A stretch of DNA of 64,000 nt from Agromyces sp. CF514 (GCF_900113185.1 NZ_FOZD01000003.1:186001-250000), one strand, 5' to 3'; positions 32,572 through 41,067 are shown, counted from the first letter of the stretch. The notes: generated from the letters alone by a model not told the origin. Made by a program: numbers and translations.

Positions 32572-33743
32572 CTCATGCCTTCCTGGTGGTGCCGCGGCTG
32601 CGGCTCGTGGTCGATTGGGGGCTCGTGGTCGATGGGGGAGGTGAAGCGGGCGACGACGTGGTCGGCGAGTCCGAGCCCGGTCGTCATGCCGATGCCCGTG
32701 GTCGCCGCGGCGAGGTGCACGCCCGGCAGCGCCTCGAGGTCGAGGAACTCGTCGGGGCCGCTCGCGTAGACGCCCTGCCAGCGCTCGAGCACGCGCGGCT
32801 CGACGCCGAACAGGGCACGGAACTCCTCGAGCAGCGCGTCGGCGGCCGCCTCGCCCTGGAATGGCGCGATGGCGGCGCCCCGGTAGTGCGTGTCGCCCAC
32901 GATGAGCGAGCCGTCGGGCAGTTGCGTGTACATCTGGTTGAGGTCGAGCGCCGCGAGGTCCGGGCGCTCCGCGTGCAGCCGATCGCGCAGGGCTGCGGCC
33001 GCAGACGTCTCGGCGAACGCGCCGTACCGCAGCAGCGACCACCCCGTGAGCAGGGGCGCCTCGAGCGGCGCGGCCAGCGGCGCCGCGACGCGGAGCATGT
33101 CGAGCCCGCAGCGCACGATGCCGAGCCCCTCGGCGACCTCGGGGAACAGCTGGTCCACGTCGTGGTTGGTCGCCACGACGACGTGCTGCGCGCCGACCGG
33201 TCCGCGGCTCGTGCGCACGAGGCCGGGTTCGATCGCGCCGACGCTCGTGCGGAACCGGAACTCGACGCCCTGCTCGGCGAGGTGCGACGTGATCGCCTGG
33301 AGCGCCTGCCGCGGATTCGCCTGGAGGTCGGCCGGCAGGAATGCGCCGCCGACGGCGACCCCCGGCGCGAGCGGGATCCGTACCGCCGCCTCGGCGGCGT
33401 CGAGCAGGCGCACCTCGTCGCCTCGCACCGCCGCGAGCTCCACGAGCACCGCGAGTTCGTCGGCGGCGCGGGCCGCGACGAGCGTGCCCGACTCGCGCAG
33501 CCAGACGCCGGCGTCGTGCGCGAGACGCAGCCACAGTTCGCGCGCCGCGAGCCCGTGCTGACGCGCGATGCCCGTCTGGGGCGTCACGCACAGGTGGCCG
33601 AAGTTGCGGACCGAGGCCCCGGTCGCCTCGCTGCCGCGTTCGACGACGAGGGTCCTCATCCCGCGGCGCAGGCCGGCGTACGCGGCCCCGAGTCCGATCA
33701 CGCCGCCGCCGACCACGACGAGGTCGTACCGATCGGCGCTCAA
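32568..33743 (-). CDS. FAD-dependent oxidoreductase, glycine-oxidase-like, of the phosphonate operon
   Basis: 391 residues of the DAO family. Dinucleotide-binding VVVGGGVIGLGAAYAGLRRG (about residues 8-27), ATG motif (VVVATNHDVD) and the C-terminal TTGIGMTTGLGLADHV FAD loop. Members of this subfamily (TIGR03364-type) recur next to phosphonate uptake genes and are thought to oxidise amino- or N-alkylamino-phosphonates to the aldehyde. Start is a TTG whose last two bases overlap the phnE stop (TTGA). A duplicated PIDHEP tail motif occurs near the C-terminus. Together with the HAD hydrolase it gives an oxidative route that needs no transaminase. Confidence 0.82.
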   Translation of the reverse strand: MSADRYDLVVVGGGVIGLGAAYAGLRRGMRTLVVERGSEATGASVRNFGHLCVTPQTGIARQHGLAARELWLRLAHDAGVWLRESGTLVAARAADELAVLVELAAVRGDEVRLLDAAEAAVRIPLAPGVAVGGAFLPADLQANPRQALQAITSHLAEQGVEFRFRTSVGAIEPGLVRTSRGPVGAQHVVVATNHDVDQLFPEVAEGLGIVRCGLDMLRVAAPLAAPLEAPLLTGWSLLRYGAFAETSAAAALRDRLHAERPDLAALDLNQMYTQLPDGSLIVGDTHYRGAAIAPFQGEAAADALLEEFRALFGVEPRVLERWQGVYASGPDEFLDLEALPGVHLAAATTGIGMTTGLGLADHVVARFTSPIDHEPPIDHEPQPRHHQEGMR

Positions 33744-35410
33744 CGGAACACCCGCCGCATCCAGACGGCGAGGCCCTCGACCGCGAGCACGGTCACGAGG
33801 ATCATGAGCACGATCGCGGTGACGACGCCGTAGTTCGAGCCCTGGCCGGCGTTCAGCAGGTAGTACCCGATGCCGCCGCCGCCGACGATGCCGAGGATCG
33901 TCGCCGCACGGATGTTCGTGTCGAGCAGGTAGAAGCTGTGCCCGATGAGCGCGGGCGTGCCCTGCGGCAGCGTGGCCGAGGCGTAGCGCTGCAGGCGCGT
34001 CGCGCCGACGGCGGTGACCGCGCGTTCGGGGCCCGCCTTCACCTCCTCGAAGGAGTCGGCGATGAGCTTGCCGAGCAGGCCGATGCCGCCGAAGGCGAGC
34101 GCGATCGTGCCGGCCTGCGCGCCGAGCCCGGTGATGACGATGAGCACGATCGCGAGGATCACCTCCGGCACCCCGCGGATGCCGACGAGCAGGAAGCGCG
34201 CGCCCGTGCGCGTCGCGGGGTTCGGGGCGACGTTCCGCGCCGCGAGCGATCCGATGACGACCGAGAGCACGAGCGTGAGCAGCGCGGCGGCGAGGGCGAT
34301 CGCGATCGTCTCGAGCATCGCCGTCGACATGGTGTCCCAGTCGTACGAGCCGAAGGTCGGCGGCCAGAACTGCACGGCGACGGGCGGGATCTTCGCCCAG
34401 ACGGTGAGGAAGTCGCCCCACTGGATGTTGCAGACCGCGACGGCGCCGATGATGACGACGACCGCGACCCAGCCCCACACGGTCGACCGCACGCGCGATC
34501 CGGTCCACGGGCGGCGCATCGCTGCCTGCGGCGTGGTCGCGGCGAGCGGGCCGCCCGACGACCGGCCGCCGTGCAGCATGGCCGTGCGCACCGCGCTCGA
34601 GACGATCTCCATGACGATGCAGAGCACGAGCATGACGATCGCGATGCCGATGCCGAGCGAGTAGTTCAACGACTTGAAGGCGAACGACATCTCGAGGCCC
34701 AGCCCGGCGACGCCGACGTAGCCGAGCACGACCGAGCCGCGCAGGTTGATGTCGTTGCGGTGCAGCACGGTCGCGACCCAGGAGGGCAGCACCTGGGGCA
34801 GGATGCCGCTGCTGAACTCCTGCAGCTTCGAGCCTCCCGCGGCGCGGATCGCCCGACGGGGTCCCTCGTCGATCTGCTCGATCGCGTCGGCGAAGAGCTT
34901 GGAGATCATGCCGATGGAGTGGATGCCGATCGCGAGGATGCCGGGCAGCGCGCCGAGCGAGAAGAGGAGCACGAACACCATCGCGAGCACGACGTCGGGG
35001 ATCGCGCGGGTGAGCACGGTGATGAAGCGCGCGACGGCGCGCCAAGCGGGGCCGGGGGTCGTGTTGCCGGCGGCGAGGTAGGCGACGGGCACCGAGACGA
35101 CGGCGGCGAAGAGCGTGCCCGAGATGACGATGCCGAGCGTGAGTGCGGTGAGCTGCACGAGTTCGAGCGGCTCGGGGAACTCGATCGTGCCCACGCGTGC
35201 GAAGAAGCGCTCGGCGTTGCCCCAACTCTCGATCATCGACGGCAGCGAGATGCCGATCGAGTTCAGTGCGAAGACGGATGCCACGAGCAGCGCGACGAGC
35301 GTCAGCCCGGCTGCGATGCGCTCGGGCGAGAGGCGGCGCTTCGGCGCGCGGTCCGCGACGCTCGTGCGGGCGGGGGAGGTGTGCGGCGCGTGCGGGGCGA
35401 TCGCGGTCAC
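33740..35410 (-). CDS. phnE: phosphonate ABC permease, fused double PhnE
   Basis: 556 residues, twice the usual PhnE length, because two permease domains are joined: domain 1 about residues 30-280 and domain 2 about 300-555. Each carries an EAA-type coupling loop (DAIEQIDEGPRRAIRAAGGSK and DSFEEVKAGPERAVTAVGATR) and an R-G-or-N periplasmic turn. Internal fusion gives the two membrane halves of the importer on one chain. GTG start overlaps the phnC stop (GTGA). Confidence 0.92.
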   Translation of the reverse strand: MTAIAPHAPHTSPARTSVADRAPKRRLSPERIAAGLTLVALLVASVFALNSIGISLPSMIESWGNAERFFARVGTIEFPEPLELVQLTALTLGIVISGTLFAAVVSVPVAYLAAGNTTPGPAWRAVARFITVLTRAIPDVVLAMVFVLLFSLGALPGILAIGIHSIGMISKLFADAIEQIDEGPRRAIRAAGGSKLQEFSSGILPQVLPSWVATVLHRNDINLRGSVVLGYVGVAGLGLEMSFAFKSLNYSLGIGIAIVMLVLCIVMEIVSSAVRTAMLHGGRSSGGPLAATTPQAAMRRPWTGSRVRSTVWGWVAVVVIIGAVAVCNIQWGDFLTVWAKIPPVAVQFWPPTFGSYDWDTMSTAMLETIAIALAAALLTLVLSVVIGSLAARNVAPNPATRTGARFLLVGIRGVPEVILAIVLIVITGLGAQAGTIALAFGGIGLLGKLIADSFEEVKAGPERAVTAVGATRLQRYASATLPQGTPALIGHSFYLLDTNIRAATILGIVGGGGIGYYLLNAGQGSNYGVVTAIVLMILVTVLAVEGLAVWMRRVFR

Positions 35411-36264
35411 GGGGCGACGCCTTCGGCCTCGAGCGGGAGCCGGGAGGCCGGTCGCTCGGCGTCGGCTGCGGCAGCCGTCAGCTCGGTCTCGATCGCCGCC
35501 AGCTCGGCCGTGGCGGTCGAGACGCGACCGTAGATCTCCATGACCTGGGCCTTCGTGAGTCCGTCGGTCGGGGTGTCGAGCACGACCTCCCCGTGCCGGA
35601 GCCCCACGATGCGGTCGCCCCACGAGAGCGCGAGGTCGACCTGGTGGAGGCTGCAGACGACCGTGAGCCCGGCATCCATCGCGATCTCGCGGATGAGGGC
35701 CATGACCTGCTCGCTCGACTCGGGGTCGAGCGAGGCGACGGGTTCGTCGGCGAGCAGGATCTCGGGCTCCTGCATGAGCGCGCGGGCGATCGCCACGCGC
35801 TGCTGCTGTCCGCCCGAGAGGGTGTCGGCGCGCTGGTAGGCGCGGTCGAGCAGGCCGACCCGGTCGAGGTGGCCGAGCGCGGCGAGCTTGAGCGAGCGGG
35901 GGTAGCTCCACAGGCCGAGTCGCGGTCCGCGGAGCGTGGCGAGCACGCCGGTGAGCACGTTCTCCAGCACGGTGAGCGAGGGCACGAGCTCGAACTGCTG
36001 GAACACGAATCCGACCTTTCCGCGCAGGGCGCGGAGGCGCCGCCCGGTGAGGGACGGCACCTCCTCGCCGAGCACGCGCACCGAACCCGACGTCGGGGTC
36101 TCGAGTCCGTCGAGGTGCCGGAGCAGGGTCGACTTGCCCGAGCCCGAGAGGCCGAGCAGCACCACGATCTCGCCGCGACCGACCTCGAGGTCGACGCCCC
36201 GCAGGGCGTGCGTGCGATCGAATCGCTTGTCGAGGTCGTGCACCTCGATGACGGGGGTGTGCAT
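35407..36264 (-). CDS. phnC: phosphonate ABC transporter ATPase
   Basis: 285 residues. Walker A GLSGSGKST (about 38), signature LSGGQQQRVAIARA (about 149), Walker B ILLADEPVASLDPESS (about 169), H-loop SLHQVD; the ADEPVASLDP form is typical of PhnC. The 45-residue C-terminal extension is alanine/glutamate-rich. It lies 66 bp after phnD; that gap contains a GCGT tetranucleotide repeat. It drives import of the phosphonate bound by PhnD. Confidence 0.95.
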   Translation of the reverse strand: MHTPVIEVHDLDKRFDRTHALRGVDLEVGRGEIVVLLGLSGSGKSTLLRHLDGLETPTSGSVRVLGEEVPSLTGRRLRALRGKVGFVFQQFELVPSLTVLENVLTGVLATLRGPRLGLWSYPRSLKLAALGHLDRVGLLDRAYQRADTLSGGQQQRVAIARALMQEPEILLADEPVASLDPESSEQVMALIREIAMDAGLTVVCSLHQVDLALSWGDRIVGLRHGEVVLDTPTDGLTKAQVMEIYGRVSTATAELAAIETELTAAAADAERPASRLPLEAEGVAP

Positions 36265-36330
36265 GGGCTTCTCGTTCCGGTCGGTTGGCGTGCGTGCGTG
36301 CGTTTCGGAGCTGGGGTCAGGGCCGGGCGA

Positions 36331-37254
36331 TCAGCCCTGGCACTGCTCGGCTTCGGTCTTCTCGCAGATGTCGCGGATGGTGTCGTAGTACGCGTCGTCG
36401 ACGGGCTTCGTGGCGTAGAACACCGAGCGGAAGCCGTCGGAGTCGGCGCTGTCGATGCCGGCGGCGATGATGTCGTCGATGGTGACCTCGCCGAGGATGT
36501 CGGTGAGCTGCGACTTCAGGTCATCGGGCAGCGTGTTCGAGACGACGATGGGGGCGCCGGGCACCATGGTCTCGGCGATCACCTTCACCTGGTCGCTCTT
36601 CTCGACCTCGCTGTCCTCGGCGAAGCCGGCCTCGCACTCGACGCCCTCGCCGACCTTGGTGACGCTGACGTCGTGCTTGCCCGCGAACACCGGCGTGATG
36701 TCGGTCTCGGGGTCGATGCCGGCCTGGAGCAGGTTGTAGGTCGGGAACAGGTAGCCCGAGGTCGACGACGGGTCGACGAAGCAGACCTTCTTGCCCTCGA
36801 AGTCCTCGAGGCTCGCGATGTCGCTGCCGGTCGGCACGATGGCCTGCGAGTAGTAGCCGGGCTCCTGGCCCTCTGCGGTGACGATCGAGGAGATCGGGGT
36901 GATCTCGGCGCCGTTGTTCGTGGCGGTGACGTACGTGAAGCCCGAGAACGAGGCGACGTCGATCTTGCCGGCGACGGCGGCTTCGATGAGCGCCGCGTAG
37001 TCGGTGGACTCGTGGTACTCGACCGTCTTGCCGGTCTCCTTCGCGATGTAGTCCATGAGGGGCTGGTAGTTCGTCTCGGTGTCGACCGAGTCGGGCACGA
37101 CGCCGAAGACGAGCGTGTCGGAGTCGACGGCGAACGCGGCCGCGTCGGCGGCGGGCTCGTCGGCGGTCGCGGGCGCCGAGCAGGCCGCGAGGCCGAGGGC
37201 GAGGGCGGCGGCGCCGAGCAGGGCGAATGCACTGGTCTTGGTGCGGGAGATCAT
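36331..37254 (-). CDS. phnD: phosphonate-binding lipoprotein
   Basis: 307 residues. Lipoprotein signal with lipobox GLAAC (cysteine about residue 25). The mature part is a PhnD-type periplasmic-binding fold: VFGVVPDSVDTETNYQPLMDYI, then YHESTDYAALIEAAVAGKIDVASFSGFTY and the DPSSTSGYLFP ligand loop. First gene of the catabolic operon on the minus strand and divergent from the GntR/UTRA regulator. The tail contains one cysteine (AEQC) near the end. Confidence 0.93.
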   Translation of the reverse strand: MISRTKTSAFALLGAAALALGLAACSAPATADEPAADAAAFAVDSDTLVFGVVPDSVDTETNYQPLMDYIAKETGKTVEYHESTDYAALIEAAVAGKIDVASFSGFTYVTATNNGAEITPISSIVTAEGQEPGYYSQAIVPTGSDIASLEDFEGKKVCFVDPSSTSGYLFPTYNLLQAGIDPETDITPVFAGKHDVSVTKVGEGVECEAGFAEDSEVEKSDQVKVIAETMVPGAPIVVSNTLPDDLKSQLTDILGEVTIDDIIAAGIDSADSDGFRSVFYATKPVDDAYYDTIRDICEKTEAEQCQG

Positions 37255-37294
37255 GACGGCCTTTCAGGCAGGGGTCGTGGATCGGACGACAGGT

Positions 37295-37324
37295 ACGTTG
37301 CCAGATCCGGCGCAACGTGTATAC
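37295..37324. promoter_or_regulatory. candidate operator for the phosphonate GntR regulator
   Basis: ACGTTGC (37295-37301), 10 nt, GCAACGT (37312-37318), with GTATAC (37319-37324) immediately after. The GGTATAC-like half is similar to sites used by PhnF-type regulators. It lies between phnD and the regulator gene. Confidence 0.5.
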
Positions 37325-37435
37325 CGATCTTGCTTGCCATTCACGAGGTGTTCACTCAACTCGTCCCAGGTGGACGCAGGATGTCGCGTGCCGGTCGAGT
37401 TCGAGCCGCCCTTCCCTTGCGTCGGGCGCGGCAAG

Positions 37436-37441
37436 TAGTAT
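37436..37441 (+). promoter_or_regulatory. -10 box of the leaderless GntR gene
   Basis: TAGTAT, then 6 nt (TCCTAC), then GTG at 37448; no ribosome site. Confidence 0.6.
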
Positions 37442-37447
37442 TCCTAC

Positions 37448-38197
37448 GTGACTTCGATGGTGTACAAGCTGATCGCCGACGACCTGCGCGAGCGCATCGC
37501 GAGCGGGCAACTCGCCCCGGGCGACGACGTGCCGACCGAGGCCGAGCTCGCCGAGCTGTGGCGCACCTCGCGCGGCCCGATCCGCAACGCGCTCGCGGCA
37601 CTGCGGCACGAGGGCCTCATCGAGACCACGCGCGGGCGCCCGGCCAAGGTCGTCGAGCGCAAGGCCCACCAGGCCGTCGACGTGTCGATCCCGTTCACTC
37701 GCTGGGCGCGCGACCTCGGCGCGGCACCCGGCGCGATCACGCAGGAGGTCTCGCTGCGACGCGCCGACCCCGAGCACGCCGAGGCCCTCGACGTCGACCC
37801 CGGCACCCTCGTCGTGCACGTGCTGCGCCTGCGCCTGCTCGACGGCAGGCCGACCATGCTCGAGCGGCTCACGTACATCGAACCGGTGGGCCGGGTGCTC
37901 TTCGGCATCGACCTCGACGCCGTGTCGATCACCGAGGTGCTCGCCGAGCACGGCCTGGGCTCGTCCGACGTCGACCACGAGATCGACGCGATCGCGGCCG
38001 ACGAGCTCGACGCGAGCCTGCTCGGGCTCGCCGTGGGCGCGCCCGTGCTGCGCCTGCGCCGCGTCTCGCGCGACGATGACGGGCGCGTGTTCGAGGCGTC
38101 CGACGACCGGTACCGCAGCGATCTCGTGCGGTTCACGGTGGCCGCCTCCGGGCGCGCGCCGCGTGGGGAGCACTATCTGCGGCCCATCGGGGGCTGA
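37448..38197 (+). CDS. GntR/UTRA (HutC/PhnF-type) regulator of the phosphonate operon
   Basis: 249 residues: GntR winged helix (YKLIADDLRERIASGQL, about residues 6-22; TEAELAELWRTSRGPIRNALAAL, about 33-55) and a C-terminal UTRA ligand-binding domain (from about residue 85). PhnF-like members of this subfamily control phosphonate uptake genes. Divergent from phnD with 193 bp between. Likely leaderless. Ligand is presumably a phosphonate or its breakdown product. Confidence 0.88.
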   Translation: MTSMVYKLIADDLRERIASGQLAPGDDVPTEAELAELWRTSRGPIRNALAALRHEGLIETTRGRPAKVVERKAHQAVDVSIPFTRWARDLGAAPGAITQEVSLRRADPEHAEALDVDPGTLVVHVLRLRLLDGRPTMLERLTYIEPVGRVLFGIDLDAVSITEVLAEHGLGSSDVDHEIDAIAADELDASLLGLAVGAPVLRLRRVSRDDDGRVFEASDDRYRSDLVRFTVAASGRAPRGEHYLRPIGG

Positions 38198-38213
38198 TTC
38201 CGGCCGGCGAGCC

Positions 38214-39119
38214 TCAGATCGCGAGCAGCGCGATGCCGCCCACGACGACCGCCGAGGCGGCGAGCCGCCAGCCTGCCCGGCTCTCGCGCAGCACGAGCGC
38301 GCCGAACAGGCTCACGAGCACGACGCTGACCTCGCGCATCGGGGCGACGAGGGCGACCGGCGCCATCGTGATCGCGACGAGCACCAGGATGTACGACAGC
38401 GGCGAGAGTGCGCCGAAGAGCAGGATGCGGGGCCAGTGCCGGCGTGCGACGGCGACGAGCTCGCTGCGTCGCCGACCGAGCATCGCGGCGTACATCGGGA
38501 TCTCGACGAGCGTGCATCCGACCATGTAGGCCACGGGCGGGACCGCCCACTCGCGCACTGCATGCGCGTCCCACACCGTGTACGCCGCGATCGCGACCCC
38601 CGTCACGAGCCCCCACGCGATCGCCGGGTCGAGGCGCGCGCATCGCCCGCGCCTCGCCTGCTCGGGTGCGTCGGGCGACGGCGTCGGGGCTCCGCGACCG
38701 CGGTCGAGGCCTCCGATCGCGACGATGCCCGCGAGGATCACCGCGACGCCGGCGATCGCCGCAGGCGACGGGCGCTCGCCGAGCAGCGCGACCGCGACGA
38801 CCACGGTCAGCGCAGGGCCCGTGCCGCGCGCGGTCGCGTACACGGTCGAGAGCCGCCCGCTCGCGTAGCCCCGCTGCAGCACGAGCATGTACGCGCAGTG
38901 CAGGAGGGCCGAGATCCCGACGCCCACCGCGACGTCGAGCGGGTCGGCCTCGCCCAGTCCGCCCGTGAGCGGCACCACCGGCAGCCAGAGCACGGTTGCG
39001 GCGAGGGCGCCCCACCAGAGGAACGGCACACCGATGCGGCTCACACCGTGGGCGAGGATGTTCCAGGCCGCGTGGCAGACGGCGGCGGAGAGGACGAGAG
39101 CGAGCGCGATCGGCGACAC
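38214..39119 (-). CDS. EamA-type transporter under a ykkC-family riboswitch
   Basis: 301 residues, about ten helices in two EamA repeats (first SPIALALVLSAAVCHAAWNILA, second LDPAIAWGLVTGVAIAAYTVWDAHA). GTG start with GAAGGG 6 nt upstream. The leader (39123-39280) contains a ykkC-type aptamer, most likely guanidine-I. Guanidine riboswitches normally control guanidinium exporters of the small SMR type; this 10-helix DMT protein is therefore a candidate guanidinium or guanidino-compound exporter of a different size class. The 3' end abuts the GntR regulator gene, convergent and 16 bp apart. Confidence 0.85.
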   Translation of the reverse strand: MSPIALALVLSAAVCHAAWNILAHGVSRIGVPFLWWGALAATVLWLPVVPLTGGLGEADPLDVAVGVGISALLHCAYMLVLQRGYASGRLSTVYATARGTGPALTVVVAVALLGERPSPAAIAGVAVILAGIVAIGGLDRGRGAPTPSPDAPEQARRGRCARLDPAIAWGLVTGVAIAAYTVWDAHAVREWAVPPVAYMVGCTLVEIPMYAAMLGRRRSELVAVARRHWPRILLFGALSPLSYILVLVAITMAPVALVAPMREVSVVLVSLFGALVLRESRAGWRLAASAVVVGGIALLAI

Positions 39120-39122
39120 GGG

Positions 39123-39162
39123 GGACCCTTCGAGTCCGTCGCGCGGCGCGACGGACGGGTCC
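39123..39162 (-). promoter_or_regulatory. riboswitch expression platform, start-site sequestering hairpin
   Basis: On the minus strand: GGACCC (39162-39157), stem GTCCGTCGCGC / GCGCGACGGAC (11 perfect pairs around one C), then TCGAA and GGGTCC (39128-39123). The outer GGACCC/GGGTCC pairing covers the GAAGGG ribosome site of the GTG at 39119. The same GGACCC also closes the aptamer P1 stem, so the two folds exclude each other. Confidence 0.7.
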
Positions 39163-39262
39163 TCCGGGCTTTTGTCCTGTCAGATGACGCCCGTCGATCG
39201 CGGCGGACGTGGCGCCGCTCGGACCAGTCGGACACCTCTGCGGTGGCCCGGAACCCTAGGCG
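39157..39262 (-). promoter_or_regulatory. ykkC-family riboswitch aptamer (probable guanidine-I)
   Basis: Minus-strand signature in order: CTAGGGTTCCGGG (from 39259), CTGGTCCGAG (about 39227-39218), a CGGCG/CGCCG stem, and GGACAAAAGCCCGG (from 39177). These are the conserved blocks of the ykkC class. GGGTTCCGGGC pairs with GCCCGGAGGACCC to form P1. A -10 box TAGCGT lies at 39280-39275. The block before GGACAAAA reads TGACA rather than the usual ACACGG, so the ligand subtype needs testing; guanidine is the best guess for an actinobacterial exporter. Confidence 0.82.
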
Positions 39263-39399
39263 CTGTCGCGGATCACGCTAGCAGCGCGGCTCGGGGCGAC
39301 GCCGCCGATGGGGGTCGCCGTGCCGGAGTTCACCGGGAGTTCGTCCGGCGCCACGCCGGCTGGGCCGACCACGGTGAACGGACGACGTGCGCGCCAGGG

Positions 39400-39756
39400 T
39401 CAGGAGTTCGTGCCGTCGGAGGTGCCGGATTCGCCCTGCGTGCCCTGGTCGCCCGGCTGACCGCCCTGCCAGGGGCCGCCGCCGTCGGGCAGCTCGGGGC
39501 GCTCGCCGTCGCCGGGGAACTGCCCGGGCCCGCCCTGGAAGTCGCCGCCCGACAGCACGCCGAGCAGGCCGTCCAGCAGCGAACTCGCCGATCCGGCGGC
39601 GAACCCGCCCGTGAACGAGAGCAGCAGCAACAGCACCCCGCCCGTGACGAGCACCCAGAGCCTGCGGTACCACGGGGTCTTCACGACCGTCGATGGGCCG
39701 GTGGATGTCGAGGCCGCCGCTCCGTCGGCGAGCGGCGTGGGGTACGTGGCGGTCAT
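39400..39756 (-). CDS. membrane-anchored protein with disordered tail
   Basis: 118 residues: a short cytoplasmic N-terminus, one strong helix (LWVLVTGGVLLLLLSFTGGFAAG, about residues 33-55) and an extracytoplasmic glycine/proline/glutamine-rich tail of about 50 residues with no fold. GGAGGAG precedes the ATG. No family recognised. Located between the riboswitch and the purSQ operon, same strand. Confidence 0.65.
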   Translation of the reverse strand: MTATYPTPLADGAAASTSTGPSTVVKTPWYRRLWVLVTGGVLLLLLSFTGGFAAGSASSLLDGLLGVLSGGDFQGGPGQFPGDGERPELPDGGGPWQGGQPGDQGTQGESGTSDGTNS

Positions 39757-39878
39757 GGGCTCCTCCGGAGGCGGGAGCGGGGCGGAATCCCCGCGTTGGC
39801 CTCCAGTGGACCCCGAGACGCTATGGGAGCACCCTCATCCGCCGATGAATCGGCCCAGAACGGGGCGTGAGAACGCGA

Positions 39879-39904
39879 ACGGGCGGCCGTTTCCGGCCGC
39901 CCGT
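39879..39904 (-). terminator. terminator of the purS-purQ operon
   Basis: ACGGGCGGCC-GGAAAC-GGCCGCCCGT on the minus strand, perfect ten-base arms, 22 bp after the purQ stop. Only a weak T-rich stretch follows. Confidence 0.75.
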
Positions 39905-39925
39905 CCGTCTGTTCGCCGCGACGCG

Positions 39926-40624
39926 TTACGCCTCGACGAGCGCCTGCTTGACGACGCTCGTGAAGAACGCGAGGCCGTCGACGCCCGAACGCATCGCAGC
40001 GGCGGTGTCGGGGCCGAAGCCGGGTTCGACCGCGTGCTCGGGGTGCGGCATGAGGCCGACCACGTTGCCGCGCGCGTTCGTGATGCCGGCGATGTCGCGC
40101 ATCGAGCCGTTGGGGTTCACGTCGACGTAGCGGAACACCACGCGGCCCTCGCCCTCGAGCCGATCGAGCGTGTCGGCATCGGCGATGAAGCCGCCCTCGC
40201 CGTTCTTCAGGGGGATGGTGATCTGCTGGCCGGCGTCGAAGCCGCTCGTCCAGTCGGTCGAGGTGTTCTCGACCGTGAGCACCTGGTCGCGGCAGATGAA
40301 GGAGCCGTGGTCGTTGCGGATCAGGCCGCCCTCGAGCAGGTGCGCCTCGGTCAGCATCTGGAAGCCGTTGCAGATGCCGAGCACGGGCATGCCGGCGTTC
40401 GCGGCGTCGACGACCTCGGTCATGATCGGCGAGAGCGAGGCGATCGCGCCGCAGCGCAGGTAGTCGCCGTAGCTGAACCCGCCAGGCAGGATCAGCGCGT
40501 CGACCCCCTCGAGGTCGTGCGAGCCGTGCCAGAGGGCGACGGGCTCGCCGCCCGCGAGGCGCACCGCGCGCTGGGCGTCGCGGTCGTCGAGCGAGCCGGG
40601 GAAGGTGATGACGCCGATGCGCAT
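39926..40624 (-). CDS. purQ: phosphoribosylformylglycinamidine synthase subunit PurQ
   Basis: 232 residues, class I glutamine amidotransferase that supplies ammonia to PurL. Nucleophile GICNGFQ (cysteine about residue 93), [11 protein letters not shown] (about 51-61) and the C-terminal catalytic histidine in MPHPEH. It begins 4 bp after the purS stop, forming the purS-purQ operon. The purL partner lies 18 kb away at 19347-21686. Confidence 0.97.
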   Translation of the reverse strand: MRIGVITFPGSLDDRDAQRAVRLAGGEPVALWHGSHDLEGVDALILPGGFSYGDYLRCGAIASLSPIMTEVVDAANAGMPVLGICNGFQMLTEAHLLEGGLIRNDHGSFICRDQVLTVENTSTDWTSGFDAGQQITIPLKNGEGGFIADADTLDRLEGEGRVVFRYVDVNPNGSMRDIAGITNARGNVVGLMPHPEHAVEPGFGPDTAAAMRSGVDGLAFFTSVVKQALVEA

Positions 40625-40628
40625 GGCG

Positions 40629-40904
40629 TCAGGCCTCGACGGCGGCGTCGGCGGCCTCGTCGCCGAAGTCGATGTTCACGACGTCTTCGATGACTGAGTT
40701 GGAGAGGATCTCCTCGGCGATCTGCTGCACGCTCGCGCGCAGCGCGTCGTCGACGGGCCCGTCGACGGTGAGTTCGAAGCGCTTGCCGATGCGCACGGAG
40801 GCGAATCCGGCGTGGCCGGTGCGGGCGAGGGCGCCGGCGACGGCCTTCCCCTGGGGATCGAGCAGTTCGGCCTTGGGCATCACGTCGACGACGATGGTGG
40901 GCAC
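40629..40904 (-). CDS. purS: phosphoribosylformylglycinamidine synthase subunit PurS
   Basis: 91 residues; the small bridging subunit of the FGAM synthase complex. Typical [22 protein letters not shown] start and VRIGKRFEL core. GTG start at 40904 with GGAG 7 nt upstream. The C-terminal extension after [10 protein letters not shown] is alanine/acid-rich. First gene of the operon with purQ. Confidence 0.95.
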   Translation of the reverse strand: MPTIVVDVMPKAELLDPQGKAVAGALARTGHAGFASVRIGKRFELTVDGPVDDALRASVQQIAEEILSNSVIEDVVNIDFGDEAADAAVEA

Positions 40905-40943
40905 CGCGGTTCTCCGTCCGGTGTCGAGGGGTGGTTTGCCACG

Positions 40944-40949
40944 ATTCTA
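40944..40949 (-). promoter_or_regulatory. -10 box of purS-purQ
   Basis: TAGAAT on the minus strand, about 40 nt before the purS start; no clear -35. Confidence 0.5.
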
Positions 40950-40998
40950 CCCGGGCCGACGGATGTCGCGCGCCGCCGCCGGGCGGGCACCGGCCGCG

Positions 40999-41041
40999 TT
41001 TGCCGCATCCGTATTCCGAGTGTATTATTCCGGTCGGAATA
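40999..41041 (+). promoter_or_regulatory. promoter and operator of the PadR gene
   Basis: TTGCCG (41000-41005), 17 nt, TATTAT (41023-41028). The inverted repeat TATTCCG-GT-CGGAATA (41026-41041) overlaps the -10 box and start site, and a further half-site ATTCCGAG lies at 41012-41019. Arrangement typical of autorepression. Confidence 0.75.
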
Positions 41042-41067
41042 GTTTGCGCCCGGCGAGAGGAGAACGG

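Noticed and set aside
36288..36303. GCGT tetranucleotide run between phnD and phnC as a phase-variation switch
   Set aside because: Only four units, non-coding, and no start codon depends on it.
30518..38197. C-P lyase pathway
   Set aside because: None of phnG to phnM is present; only transport, FAD, HAD and dehydrogenase genes are.
39121..39163. TTCGAGTCC resembling a tRNA T-loop
   Set aside because: No acceptor or anticodon stem can be formed, and the bases are explained by the riboswitch expression platform.
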